A stretch of DNA of 64,000 nucleotides from Diplonema papillatum (GCA_030068145.1 JAPJBO010000200.1:227665-291664); one strand, 5' to 3'; positions 35,771 through 46,725 are shown, counted from the stretch's first letter. Notes: generated from the sequence alone by a model not told the origin. Translations and numbers: made by a program.

Positions 35771-36200
35771 TTTGACCTCACACCGGGTTTTTGGCTGACA
35801 CCGGGTTTTCCGCTCCAACCCCCAAACTTTTAAAGACCCCTGCCGCAGACCTCCCGAAAAAAAAAAGAAATAGCGAGAGCGTTACGCGCGTTTCACTACC
35901 ATGGTGACCTCAAAAGCGAAAGTGCGAGTGCTGCTGGATGGCCCCACAACGAACCCCTCCCTAGATTCATTGTTTCTCTCGGTTTCTATTAGCTTCTTCC
36001 GTTCTTCACACACACACACACACATATACACACCTAGCGAGCTTGCTTGAGCGCCTTCGGCGCGTCAAGTTGGAATCCTTACGTTTCTGAGCGAACTCCT
36101 CATATCCACTCGCCAAAAGCGAGGTTGGAGGGGTAAGCAAAAACTGACAAACGCAGGCCCCACCGTTTACCCCCTTTTTGTACTCCCCCTTCGACACAGA

Positions 36201-36537
<337 letters not shown>

Positions 36538-37109
36538 CACAAAGCAAAAAAAGAACTCTCCAGTGCCGAGCCCTCTAACCTTCACTCGTCAATACATCGA
36601 ACGAAAACTGAAAGCCATATACCCTAAAAAGAAAAATGATCGATAATAAAAAGGCTGGATAGTACAATTAGCTAGAATTATCCATCATTCGAGACTAGAG
36701 GTCCTATGAATATGCAACATGAATAGCCTCTCTTCGAGCCAACCCCCACTTGATGGGAGACGTCTGTACACTCACTTGAAAGTGTATCCCCGAATTTTAC
36801 TTCGCCAGAATTTGGCGCCCGAACTTAGCATCGCCCGAACTTTGCTTCACCAGAACTTAGCTTTACCCGAAATTTACTGCTGCCTCTCTAGTCTCGCTGG
36901 GCGCCGGTCGTTACCGAGCGCACGTTGATTTTACGGTCCATTATTTTTACGCTTTATGTCAATAACTAATATGTGTTTTCCCAATTCACCAGCTGAGCGG
37001 CTCCGCAGGAAGGGTGGGTGCAAGGTGGAATTTGCCTCAGTAGTCATTCATCTTTGTTGGTGCTTTAGAGATGGCTAACATTTCGCGCAAGTACACGTCC
37101 CCCCCAAAC

Positions 37110-38850
37110 AATGATGGATGGAAATAATGATGGAAAACTAGCACTTAGGGTAGGCGTTTTTTTTTTTTTTTTTTTTGGCCCATGTCCGTCGGCCAACAGA
37201 AATTTACGCGCGCGCGCGCAAAAAAAAACTTTTCAGAAAAAAAAAACTTTTGCCACAAGACTTTCTGCTACTGGATGTCACACCATATGTGCCGGCTATA
37301 CTACTGGCCAGTCCGCTGTTGGCACTTTTGTGCCCGTTGTTGGTAGAATTTCTGGACGATGAGCTCAAAGGTGAGTGTGAAGATGAACTTGATGTGTCCG
37401 AGGGGTTGCGGTGGCAGTCTAGAGTTCAACAGTCCTGAACGCCGCGCGGGGTGCGTTTCGACAAAACCTTCCATAGTCGGAGCCTGCAGATGATAGACGA
37501 TGCCACAGGAGAAAAAACACTCGGGTTTGAACTCGAGATCGCGGTTCGCTGGGTACGCTGCGAACAATAAAGCAGTGACCCAGAGGACTGTCGATTGCGC
37601 GGGTGTCCGTCAATCTCTTATCTCTCTTCTGACATGCCCCATTGCGATGTCACGGTCCTACCGAACCACCGTGCGAGAGCCTACTGACGGCTGGTCGGTG
37701 GCATTTCCATCGGCGAGAATAAGCGCCAGCTACCCGCAGATAGTATGGTGAACTTCAACTTCTGCTTTCCTCCACCTTGTGCAAGGATGGTTGCTCTCGC
37801 GGCTTCTGCGGCGGTCTGCTGTTGAAACCCCCAAAGGCGGACGTCGACACCGTCACTTCGGGTGTAGTGGCTTTGTCAATATTACCCGAGTACACAAAGA
37901 TGCCCTGCTTGGTGTAAACGGAGTTTGTCGGTACTCTGCCGACCCTCCTGTCAGCAAGCTTTAGCCAGTGGCCACCTTCTGATGCGTAGCAAACGGCGCC
38001 GGACTCACAAGATGTACCTCACCCACATCGAAAGAGACCATTGATGTCTCGACATCCGCACGGAGGGCAGGTGCTTCTAGCACACGGCAATTGGTTAGAC
38101 GCCGTGTGCAACGAAGGCAGTTATGCTCAGGGATGTGCGGTCTAGACTGTCAGGCGACGAGTGCCGTTTTCTTCGCAAATATACCGCGGCACAAGGCATT
38201 GCCGCCGGTCAAGTGCACTAAGTCGCAAGCACCGTGAACGCATCGCTTGCCCCGCGTCCTTTTCATGCCTCCTCAGTCGAGTCTCAGATACTAGTAGCTG
38301 CTTGAGGCGTCGGAAGGCATAGACGCGTGCACTGCCCCGGACTGGTTCTGTGTGATAATCGCACCACAGTGGCAAAACCTCCCGACATGCCTTGCCGGTA
38401 AAACCGCGCACACTTTCGAGGCTGAGGCTGTGCTTGTATCCCGCGTGCTTCGACTGCGTCCAGCAGGAGCTACGCAAATCTTGCTGTTTAGATTGACACC
38501 AACGTCAAAGTAGCACGATATTGCTTGCCCAGCGCACCAACCCAGCACCGGGCATAGTCAGCTTCAAAGTCAATACACACTGAGGTAAACAAAGTCTACG
38601 CGATTTGCATCGCCGTGAAGTATCGGTGTGATGAACAGGTTTTCGACTTTTCGCGAGCCGGACACGCTCGTGACTACGCCTGCAGTCGCTCTCACGACCG
38701 GTTCCAATGCACAGATCCCAAAAGTTTTTTTTTGGCAAAAGTTTTTTTTTTCCGGGGGGGGTTCCCAAAAATTTACGCGCGCGCGGACATGGGCCAAAAA
38801 AAAAAAATCGCCTACCCTTATGGGTACTTTTTACTATCCATCACTTTTCC
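37110..38850. mobile_element. Non-autonomous DNA element with ~100-bp inverted ends
   Basis: The left end (about 37148-37258) reads GGGTAGGCG, poly-T, GGCCCATGTCCG, a CGCGCGCG block, A-runs and ACTTTTGCCA. The reverse complement of 38710-38816 has the same landmarks in the same order, with GATGGA near both outer limits. About 1.45 kb of interior shows only short frames. On the - strand 38548-38142 is Arg/Ser-rich without a recognisable transposase. The exact ends and target duplication are unclear. Confidence 0.7.
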
Positions 38851-39243
38851 TTTCAGGGTAAAGTAAAAAAAGTAGAAAGAAATTAGTGTCAGAAAGAGGT
38901 GTGAGGAGAGCGGGCTTGGACAATGAGTGTGCGTATCGCATGGAATGAAAGAAGTCTGAGAGTCGATGCATAGATGATGATGACCCTCGAGCGGCTCATC
39001 CCACTGTCCTACGACAAGAAATGAAAACGAACCTCGTACGTCGGGCGACGAAGAGACCGTGATTGAACCTGTCGCGCCTTCTCTACGGCCGCAACTCCGT
39101 TTCTCTTTTCTGCTGTTCTCCTCACTTCATTTTCTTCTTCCTGCATTGTGCAATGCAAAGAATAGGTATCCGCACGCAAATCTCATCAGAAACAGCGAAG
39201 GCTGTCCAGCATTTCTCGTAAAACAGTAGAATGATGCGCTGGT

Positions 39244-39569
39244 CAGGGCTTACGCTCCGTTTTCGGCCTCAGAGAAATACGTGTAGTCCACATGTGGGCG
39301 CTGAAGGTTCGAGGGAAAAAAACCTTTCCCCCTATGTGCGGCGGGAAAAAGATAACAGCCTCACTACCTTATTTACGGACTTGGCGACACCTGGCTGTGC
39401 GGCCTTGGCGACTTGTGGGCTAGACTCCCTGCAGTGTAGACCAACCTGAGGCAAGCAGATGTGGGGGAAAAATTCAACCAGAGTCCATATGTGGTACCTG
39501 TGGATCCACACGTGGAAGCACACGTGGGGAAATAAAAAATTAACGTGTGGAAATCCAGCGTAAGCCCTG
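39244..39569. mobile_element. hAT-type MITE (326 bp) with perfect 8-bp target duplication
   Basis: The ends are CAGGGCTTACGCT at 39244 and AGCGTAAGCCCTG ending at 39569, perfect 13-bp inverted repeats. They are flanked on both sides by GCGCTGGT (39236-39243 and 39570-39577). CAGGG ends and 8-bp duplications are hallmarks of the hAT superfamily. The interior contains CACGTGG-type words and no coding capacity, so it would depend on a transposase in trans. Confidence 0.92.
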
Positions 39570-40121
39570 GCGCTGGTGATCTTTTGCGCATGACGCCCTT
39601 TCTTCGCATTTTGTCCTTCCAAGTTGTAAAGAACACCGGAGCACTTTCGCAGTGATTGCCAGATACACGATTCTTCAGCCGACTCTCACCGCTACTTTTT
39701 TCTACGAGTCACCGGCAGGGTTCTTGTTTATTTCCCTACATTTTGGCAGTTGGCGCCGTGTAAATGGGATCCTTGCCTCTCTTTTCCACCTTCCTTCGTT
39801 CTGGCGGCTCCACCCGTTCATTTCCTCTTCAGCATAGCAAAAATGGGGTGTTTTCCTAGTACAACGCGACCTTTTCTTTCTTTTTCTGAATCGCGCCCCC
39901 GGTAAGTTCGAAGCACAGCGATGACCCGCCCGTTTGGAAGCTTGTCTGGTTGAAATTCCCGCGCTCGTCAAGTCAGGCACTGGGAAAGGTCACGGGGTTT
40001 TGCAACAGGACAACAGGAAGTTACACGATAGTCAGCATATAAACCACGTTGCATGAGACGTGATGTGCGCTTGAGCTCTAGTTGTGCGCCCCTGCCGCAT
40101 CGCTAAAAGACGAGGGGCGAG

Positions 40122-40745
40122 ATGGCTGATGCTACGAACTTGCGAAGCATCAACGAGCTGCTGTCTCTTGTAGCAGCTTTGTTAAGCGAACACTATGAGT
40201 CGAGAGTCGTTGGAAAAGCGCAGCTCTTGTCATTAGAAGACGCGCGGTTCCTGTCTCAGTCTTATTCCGTCGAACACGAGCACGTCAAATCCGCAATGCG
40301 CAGCCTTGACGCTGTAGCAATCGAAGAAGGTGCACACGCACTGCTTGATGCACTATGCAGTCTGTCGTCGCGGCCAACGCCAAGGAGTCGAGTGGAGGCT
40401 GACACCGTTGCTTTCCAGCGTGACCTCCTTATTGTCGGTCTGCTGCTCATCTCGCAACAGATCAGCAGCAATGTTCTACCCGGATCTCTCGATGCAGCAT
40501 TGCGTCTTCCGGTATCGGAAATGACAACTTTGTACTTGTCCCACACCGCTCACACCATTGCGTTGGTCACGGCGCGTCTCATTGCTCTCTCTATTCTAGA
40601 CGGCAACGTCGTTGTGAAACAGCTGCCGGTCACCGATGCATCACTGGTTCAGCATTTTCTTCACATAGAACACACAAAGGCGTCATCGCACGCATTGTCA
40701 GTCATTGCCCACAGCATTTGTGTGCAGCCCTCCAATAGAAGCTAA
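40122..40745 (+). CDS. Unknown 207-residue helical protein
   Basis: A single exon starts at the ATG of MADATNLRSI, and the codon pattern is regular throughout. I do not recognise the family. The protein is Ala/Leu/Ser-rich and looks wholly alpha-helical. Two hydrophobic stretches (DLLIVGLLLISQQI near residue 108, and TIALVTARLIALSIL near 150) could be buried helices or weak membrane segments. There is no signal peptide and no cysteine or metal motif. The next gene (RNA ligase) starts 771 bases downstream on the same strand; no functional link is implied. It could be a small subunit of a larger complex or a lineage-specific protein. Confidence 0.6.
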   Translation: MADATNLRSINELLSLVAALLSEHYESRVVGKAQLLSLEDARFLSQSYSVEHEHVKSAMRSLDAVAIEEGAHALLDALCSLSSRPTPRSRVEADTVAFQRDLLIVGLLLISQQISSNVLPGSLDAALRLPVSEMTTLYLSHTAHTIALVTARLIALSILDGNVVVKQLPVTDASLVQHFLHIEHTKASSHALSVIAHSICVQPSNRS

Positions 40746-40992
40746 ATAGCGGGACTTCACCATCCCAAATATTCTTGCGAGACACAGCCCGCGTGTCCAC
40801 TCCCGAGCGGTGAGCAGCGACACCTCCATTTTCAGCCAAAAGTCAAAGGCCTGCAGGACACCAGAGTCCCTTCGCCGACAAGTCGGAAACTCGAAATCGA
40901 CTGGTGAAAGTGTCAAGTGGGCGAAACTTTATACCGATTCGGCCATTACTCACTTGAAGCCCTGAACTCAAACACCCCCCCACACACACACA

Positions 40993-41030
<38 letters not shown>

Positions 41031-41516
41031 CCTTCTAGCTCGTGCATCAGCAAAGCGGCAACAGTTTCCACATCTTGCCTGCTATCATAGCACCTTTGCA
41101 GTACAAGGCGTCCTCTGAACCAGAGACTTCACGGATTGAGTTTCAGTCGGCTTCTTTTTACTTCCATTCTTTTTCTCATGGGAGCGTGCCGAAGTGATAC
41201 TTAGTATTCTTCATTGTCGCCCGGCTTGAAGCCCGTCGATGGGATTGGCGATCGTGGGTCACCTCTTCTCGTTGTGTGCGCTTAGCAGGATCAGGTTGCA
41301 AATCACATGACTTAGGAGAGAGATGCGAAGCTTGCCTTAGAAAAAGGGAAAGCAAATAGCGAACCAAAGACTGTCGACTCTTGAGAGAACACCGAACATG
41401 TGTCGCATTTCGACGACCGAGGTCGTTCTTGAGCTCATTTGTTTCAACAATCCTAGTCAATCCTAGCAACAAAACGAACCAGAAGATTTGGGGAAGGACC
41501 CGACTCAGAACATCAC
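40746..41516. other. Intergenic region with CT tract
   Basis: Contains a pure CT run at about 40994-41030 next to a short CA run. A - strand frame of 160 codons (41658-41176) overlaps the start of the RNA ligase gene in antisense and has no domain, so I do not call it. Confidence 0.5.
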
Positions 41517-42743
41517 ATGGCCGAATTTGTGGTGAACGTGCATCAGAAAGCACGTTGGCAGGAGAACCTGAGGTCAGCAGGGTACATGCGAGACAGTGAA
41601 GTTTTGAATCTCGCCAAAACTCCCTCCTCCGAGGATACTGGTGCGGTATGCCAATCATCGGACGACCCTCAAATGGGAGAAAAAGTGCGAAAGCTGGGGT
41701 CCGTTGTTGTTATTGACAGCATTGCAAAACATCCCAACGCCGACGTTTTGGGTATCGCCGCCGTCAAAGGCTGGCAAGTTGTTATTAACCTAGAAAGAGA
41801 CGGCTTCAAAGCCGGTGACCTGGCAGTGTACGTCGAGATCGACTCTGTGGTGCCGCCAGAGGTATTGGAGGGTCGCCCGGAGTATGCCATCCTTGAGAAA
41901 AAGAAGTTTCAAATTCGAACCGCGAAGATTCGAGGAGAGCTTTCGCAAGGGATTTTGTTCCCTCTGTCGGTTCTGAAGGCAAAGCCCGAGGATCAGTACA
42001 AGGAAGGTGACGACATTACGGAAGAGCTGCGACTAAAGAAGCGAGCGGAGCCTCAAATATCAGCGCCGAAAGGTCTGTCGGGTGGTGCAGTTGCAAGGTT
42101 TCCTGCCTTCGTGCCGAAGACCGACGAGGAACGAATCCAAAACATGAAGCCAGTGCTCCCGAACATGTACGGAATGACCTTCTATATTACCGAAAAGGTC
42201 GACGGCTCCTCGCTGACAGCGTTCATCAAAGACAATGCAGACGGTGAAGACGGGCAGCAGTTCAATGTCTGCTCGCGGAACCTGATTGTTGAAAGCAAGA
42301 CATTGCACGGGAAGGCCGCCGCCGACTTAAACATTGAAAACAAGATGCGGACTGCAGGCCTCCGCAACATTGCGCTTCAAGGAGAGTTGCTTGGACCGTC
42401 GGTTCAAGGCAACCACTATGCCTTTAAAACGTTGACGGTCCGGTTCTTCAGTGTATTCGACATTGCGGCGGGCAGATACATGTCGCTGGACAAGGCACGA
42501 GACATCGTCGAGAACACGTTGGGGCTTGAATGGGTACCTGTCATCGACAAAACATTCGTCCTGAAGCCTGAACACACCGTTGCCTACTTCGTTGAGATGG
42601 CTGATGGGAAGTCGGTTCTCAACCCAAAGACAAAAAGAGAGGGGCTTGTCTTCCGCGCTGTCGAAGAGGCGAAGGTCAACGACCTTGGCCGTGCTTCGTT
42701 CAAAGCTATCTCCAATCAGTGGCTCCTCAAATACGACTCGTGA
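41517..42743 (+). CDS. ATP-dependent RNA ligase, Rnl5 (DRB0094)-type
   Basis: This is a single exon for 408 residues. The protein would seal RNA nicks through ligase-AMP, RNA-adenylate and phosphodiester steps. Residues 55-175 form the N-terminal OB-type domain typical of the Rnl5 group (VVVIDSIAKHPNADVLG, then DLAVYVEIDSVVP). The nucleotidyltransferase domain follows: motif I is E226-K227-V-D-G-S, with Lys227 the expected AMP acceptor; motif III is QGELLGP at 288; IIIa is FSVFDI at 311; motif IV is EGLVFR at 375; motif V is SFKAISNQWLLKY at 394, with Lys396 and Lys405. All catalytic motifs are present, so it should be active. The first 53 residues precede the conserved start of the family (Met53 is an alternative start) and could be a targeting extension. 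A role in RNA repair, editing or tRNA splicing is plausible. Confidence 0.88.
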   Translation: MAEFVVNVHQKARWQENLRSAGYMRDSEVLNLAKTPSSEDTGAVCQSSDDPQMGEKVRKLGSVVVIDSIAKHPNADVLGIAAVKGWQVVINLERDGFKAGDLAVYVEIDSVVPPEVLEGRPEYAILEKKKFQIRTAKIRGELSQGILFPLSVLKAKPEDQYKEGDDITEELRLKKRAEPQISAPKGLSGGAVARFPAFVPKTDEERIQNMKPVLPNMYGMTFYITEKVDGSSLTAFIKDNADGEDGQQFNVCSRNLIVESKTLHGKAAADLNIENKMRTAGLRNIALQGELLGPSVQGNHYAFKTLTVRFFSVFDIAAGRYMSLDKARDIVENTLGLEWVPVIDKTFVLKPEHTVAYFVEMADGKSVLNPKTKREGLVFRAVEEAKVNDLGRASFKAISNQWLLKYDS

Positions 42744-43164
42744 TTTTAATTGCACTTGTAGCTACGACTACAAGTTTGTGTTGTTGTCACTTCTTGATGA
42801 CTGACAAATCTGTCCCGAATTCTAGGGTTCCTATCGTGCCTCAGCGACCTAGCCCAGTTGAGGTCCGAAGTTCGTACACACACCTATTCAAAGGGCATTT
42901 TTGTGTTTCTCTTCATTTTGCAGAGGTGTGCTATCGTGCATTGCGCTGTCGAACGCTGAAACATTTGCTCAACGTTGCTTTTGCCATAACAGCCAACCAC
43001 TAGTTCGTCAATGTGACAACGAGGCACGCAAGCCTTCTCTTGAATAAAGAAGGTGGTGCCTGTCCTTGCTTAGCTTGCGAAGCTCATATCTGCACAGCAA
43101 ATTGGTAATTAAGAGCCAAAGGTCACGTATTGTTTGCCGACAGGACAACTAAAGAAACAACACG
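42744..43164. other. Intergenic region
   Basis: Holds the probable 3' end of the RNA ligase transcript (AATAAAG at 43043) and, just before the next gene, TTGTTTGCCGACAG ending at 43143, a splice-acceptor-like signal 21 bases upstream of the ATG. Confidence 0.4.
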
Positions 43165-44019
43165 ATGGCCGACACCGAAGAGAAGCGCATGCCTCGCTAT
43201 GCGAAACCGAACATGAGCAGCAAGCTGCCAGCAAATGTCGGCTTAGAGCACGAGATGATCAAAGCTGCGTTCACGCCGTGCAGTTTTACGACAATAGGCG
43301 ACCTTGGGAAGCTCTCCCTCATAGATCACGCTGATAACGGCACGTCCATCAGCGACAGTGCTCTCTCTTTCAAGTCAGGGCCTGCGAAAACATACTTCAC
43401 CGACTTTGAGTACATGTCCTCACCATTCGACATGGCAAGCGAGCTGAAGAGCCAAGAAAGGAAGGTACACAGGGATAAGATGCAGGGGATTGGAGGCGAT
43501 CAGCCGTTTGTGGCTCCGGGTGTTGTTCATTCTGCCAAGTACGAAAGTACGTACTCGTATGAAGTAGACCCGTACGACACAGTGAGAGACGAGACGTTGC
43601 GGATGCAATGGATGGAGGAGCGAAAAGTGCTTTCGGGACCTTTTATTCCTTCCGGGCGCGACAAGGCATTATCAAAGCCCAGCCGAACTGCTCTCACTGA
43701 CATTCTATCACTCATCTATCGTACCCTTTTTTCGGATTGGGAAGAGCTTCGGCCCACCGTCTTCACCACAGCCGAAGATTTGATTGTTGTGTACTTCAAC
43801 GTTGAAAACGCGCCGAAGACAGAACACGGATTGCTGTCTTACATGAATGTCTTGGCAAAGCGCTCAGAAATTACGCAGCGATACGACCTTCGTAAAGTGA
43901 ACGAGGGATGGTGTATCCACACCGAAGATAGCCACATTATGTTCGCATTTCGTCCGCCTTGGGTTAAAGAAAAGCGGTTTACTTCTTTTGCAAAAGCGGA
44001 ATCGGCTAATGCACGGTAG
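43165..44019 (+). CDS. Possible cilia-associated protein (CFAP96/DUF4586-like, tentative)
   Basis: A single exon for 284 residues starts at the ATG of MADTEEKRMP. The N-terminal half is extended and rich in short aromatic motifs. It contains FTTIGDLGKLSLI and, at about residue 160, GPFIPSGRDKALSKPSR, which recall the short motifs of CFAP96 (C4orf47) proteins found in cilia and at centrosomes. The C-terminal 120 residues form a more globular region (LFSDWEELRPTVFTTAEDLI, then GWCIHTEDSHIMFAF). There are no membrane segments or signal peptide. It ends 648 bases before a CEP76-like gene on the same strand, which would fit a ciliary role. The family assignment rests on short motifs only and could be wrong; the gene itself is convincing from its long regular frame. 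Confidence 0.55.
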   Translation: MADTEEKRMPRYAKPNMSSKLPANVGLEHEMIKAAFTPCSFTTIGDLGKLSLIDHADNGTSISDSALSFKSGPAKTYFTDFEYMSSPFDMASELKSQERKVHRDKMQGIGGDQPFVAPGVVHSAKYESTYSYEVDPYDTVRDETLRMQWMEERKVLSGPFIPSGRDKALSKPSRTALTDILSLIYRTLFSDWEELRPTVFTTAEDLIVVYFNVENAPKTEHGLLSYMNVLAKRSEITQRYDLRKVNEGWCIHTEDSHIMFAFRPPWVKEKRFTSFAKAESANAR

Positions 44020-44667
44020 CGCCTATGCCGCTGCACGGAGCTTGAGCTGTTATCGAAGAAGAACATCGTACGCTCTTTACGCGTCTGCTGAACAGCACTT
44101 ACTTCACAGTGATTTCTGTTGCTAAACTTCCGCTGGGTTTCCTTTTACGTCGAGCGTTTCCACGCAAATCGGAAAGGTTTGTCCCGCTATGGCGAGCAAA
44201 CAGTGCCTAGCCGCCCTTTACTTGTCTCACTGGTCAAGAAGACTGTTTCCGGGATTCGACAGTGTCTTTAATCAGAAAGACTACTCGTGTGTTATCTAAC
44301 TGCGCGCGGATTCCCTGACTAGGTGGAACGGCGATTCTACCACCAGAGAATCATGTTTTTAGAGGAGTTCCACGAATAGTGGATGCCGTTTGTCCCCCTT
44401 GAAGTCGTTTTCTGTCTCTGGTTCACGTTTGTCTTCTTCTCCATGATCAGGCATGCGAGACAGTAAGCTCAGGCAACCACAGCATACGTTGTTATTCCCA
44501 AGCTGCTATCGAACTCGCTGGCAGCTAGAGAACGGAGAGTTGCCGTTTTCGCTGTACTCTTGAACTTAGGAACCTAGAAACGACTTGCACCAAAAGCGAA
44601 AGAAGCTGCCACATGAAGGGAGGCCACCGGCGGGTGAAAAGGTAAAGAAAGAACGCCGACACACCAT
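44020..44667. other. Intergenic region upstream of CEP76
   Basis: No gene. 44401-44450 is a long pyrimidine-rich stretch ending in CCATGATCAG, a good splice-acceptor shape 218 bases before the CEP76 ATG, so the transcript may be processed here. Confidence 0.4.
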
Positions 44668-46680
44668 ATGGATTTGCCACCCGACAAAATCCAAGCCCTG
44701 CGGCGCGTCGTAGATGAGCACCTACGCGAGGGCGGTGTTTACGATGAAATCAGGGGCTTGTTGTCTGAATACAAAGCGCAAGAAGGTGATATCCTGCACT
44801 CAGACGGGCTGCTCGGCGTCATTGAAGAAAAGGGAATCATCCAACGCATTCTTGACAGCATTTCTGGCCAGCAGCTCAAACATAAGAAGAGCTCTGTCGC
44901 CACGGGCGCGTCGTTTCTCAGTCTTACGGGGTTCTCAAGAGCGGATGGCAAACGGCAAAGCGAGAGAAGACACCTGCGCGTGCAGTTAGTTGGAGGTCGC
45001 GCGTTTTTGGAGCATCTCGACATTGATCCTTCGATTCGATCTGCCGCGAATGAGAAACTGTTTGCTTGCGTCCAGTTCGGCGGGCAGCGGTTTAAGTCGC
45101 GCGGCGTTGACTGTGTGTGCGACCCGCCGTTTGACGATGAGTTCTTCGTCGACCTTGACAAAGAAATTGACGAAGGCCGCCGGCGAAAGCAAGCCGCAGG
45201 CGCGGGAGGCACAATCACAAAGGGGCTCTGGCAGCAACGATACGCCATGCCAACCCCGCGGAACTTCACTGGCGGGTCAAGCAGTAAAGACCGCGCGTTG
45301 CTTGATGTATCCACGCAGCTGCACATCGTACTAATCAGGGTTGATGAGACGTTGCAAAAGCGGAGGTACGTTGGGGAGAACGTCGTCGAGTGGAGAAACG
45401 TGTTGAAAACGGGAGCCGTCAACCTCTCCGTCGAGATCGGCGGCAGTGGGCAAGGCCTTAAAGTGCCAATAGGTGTCCTGGAGCTGAAGCTTGAACTCAT
45501 GCCGTCGGCGGCCCCAGCTTTCATACCCGAAGACGAAATTCGTGGGCAGCTGAGTCGGGAGCGGAACAACGAAGCTGCTACCGATCGAGAGTTCTTGGTG
45601 TATGCGAGTCGGTGGTGGGCGGAGTACCACGCTGTTGACCCGTCGTTCTCGTGCCGCAATATAAAGGTCTTTGCGAATCTCGCCACACACTCGGCTGCTA
45701 TGGTACCAACTCCGGCATTCATTTCACCTATCACAGCAGACCGAGTGTTAGAAAGCCCAATGGAGGCAGCACGTTTCGTAGCGTTGCTGACACATGACAA
45801 AGACGACGACCGCGATGTTAGCGCCAACGGCGTTTCGAGTCTTTCAGCATCTTTGCAGCATGGGGCCGAAGCGTGGCCCAGCTTGTTTGCCTTTTTGTCG
45901 AAAGGGAAAGGGGAGCAACCCGAGCATGCTAACTTGCTTTGCTGTCTACTGCTAGGACATGGCTTAGACGCATGGGTTGCTCTGGGAGTCGACTCGAAGG
46001 GCAATAACGCTTCTGCGGTGTTGACACGCATGCCGAAGCAGGGCAGCGGCAGCGGTGAAAATATGTACGACGTCCGATACTGGGATGTACTCACGGGTGC
46101 AACTTTTGACTGCAACTACGGCTCGCCGAGTGTTGGCCTTCAGTCGTGGCATGGCATCCATCACGTACATTGTGTATATTCTTTTGAGTCGTTTGCAGGT
46201 AACATCCAACCGGATGCCTGCGTTACCACCACCTCGCATGATTTTGCCGATTCCTCGCTGTGGATGAGCATGAATCCTATAAAGCTTACTCTGATAGCAA
46301 AACTGACACCTCCTTGCATCTTGCCGCCAACATTTTCGAAAGGCGAGATGAGCGGCTTTGAAGTCGACCTCGAACATGCGTTGAAGATTTCAATTGGCCA
46401 CCATCGAGAGCAACTGGGTCTCGTGACCATCTGGGATGACGGAAATTTGAACCATGTAATGTCGCAGGCGCTCTGGAATTACGAGTACCAAAAACTAACG
46501 GCCACTCAACTCGAATCGCGTACATTCCAAACAGCAGTGCGCTCTGTCTTGCACACTGGACAAAACTGCACCGCGTTTCCAGTCAACTTCTCGCACACTT
46601 CACCTCTTCGCATTGTCAACTATTTCCTGACTAACAAACACACGAAGGATATTGTGGCCCTCTATGGCGACGAGGTATGA
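44668..46680 (+). CDS. CEP76: Centrosomal protein CEP76 homologue
   Basis: An intronless gene for 670 residues, close to the roughly 660 of animal CEP76, a centriole protein that restrains centriole reduplication. Similarity runs end to end: the N-terminal helix LPPDKIQALRRVVDEHL; RVQLVGGRAFLEHLD opening the C2-like domain; VPIGVLELKLELMP; REFLVYASRWWAEYH; VLESPMEAARFVALL; a transglutaminase-like core EHANLLCCLLLGHGLDAWV (from about residue 420); and HREQLGLVTIWDDGNLNHV near the C-terminus. In the animal protein the core begins GDCEDHANLL and is followed by a HAWV segment. Here those positions read GEQPEHANLL and NNASAVL, so the Cys and His are lost and the domain should be non-catalytic. The protein implies that this organism builds centrioles or basal bodies. 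Confidence 0.92.
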   Translation: MDLPPDKIQALRRVVDEHLREGGVYDEIRGLLSEYKAQEGDILHSDGLLGVIEEKGIIQRILDSISGQQLKHKKSSVATGASFLSLTGFSRADGKRQSERRHLRVQLVGGRAFLEHLDIDPSIRSAANEKLFACVQFGGQRFKSRGVDCVCDPPFDDEFFVDLDKEIDEGRRRKQAAGAGGTITKGLWQQRYAMPTPRNFTGGSSSKDRALLDVSTQLHIVLIRVDETLQKRRYVGENVVEWRNVLKTGAVNLSVEIGGSGQGLKVPIGVLELKLELMPSAAPAFIPEDEIRGQLSRERNNEAATDREFLVYASRWWAEYHAVDPSFSCRNIKVFANLATHSAAMVPTPAFISPITADRVLESPMEAARFVALLTHDKDDDRDVSANGVSSLSASLQHGAEAWPSLFAFLSKGKGEQPEHANLLCCLLLGHGLDAWVALGVDSKGNNASAVLTRMPKQGSGSGENMYDVRYWDVLTGATFDCNYGSPSVGLQSWHGIHHVHCVYSFESFAGNIQPDACVTTTSHDFADSSLWMSMNPIKLTLIAKLTPPCILPPTFSKGEMSGFEVDLEHALKISIGHHREQLGLVTIWDDGNLNHVMSQALWNYEYQKLTATQLESRTFQTAVRSVLHTGQNCTAFPVNFSHTSPLRIVNYFLTNKHTKDIVALYGDEV

Positions 46681-46725
46681 CGATTTCTTTCTAGGGCAGA
46701 GGATTTGGCAGGGTATTAACTAAAA
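46681..46725. other. Target-site flank of the Mutator-like element
   Basis: 46717-46725 reads TAACTAAAA; the far side (47902-47910) reads TGACTAAAA. This is a 9-bp duplication with one substitution. Confidence 0.75.

Noticed and set aside
44739..46115. 458-codon ORF antisense to CEP76
   Set aside because: The opposite strand encodes a clear CEP76 homologue end to end; the antisense frame is Ser/Arg/Pro-rich with no domain.
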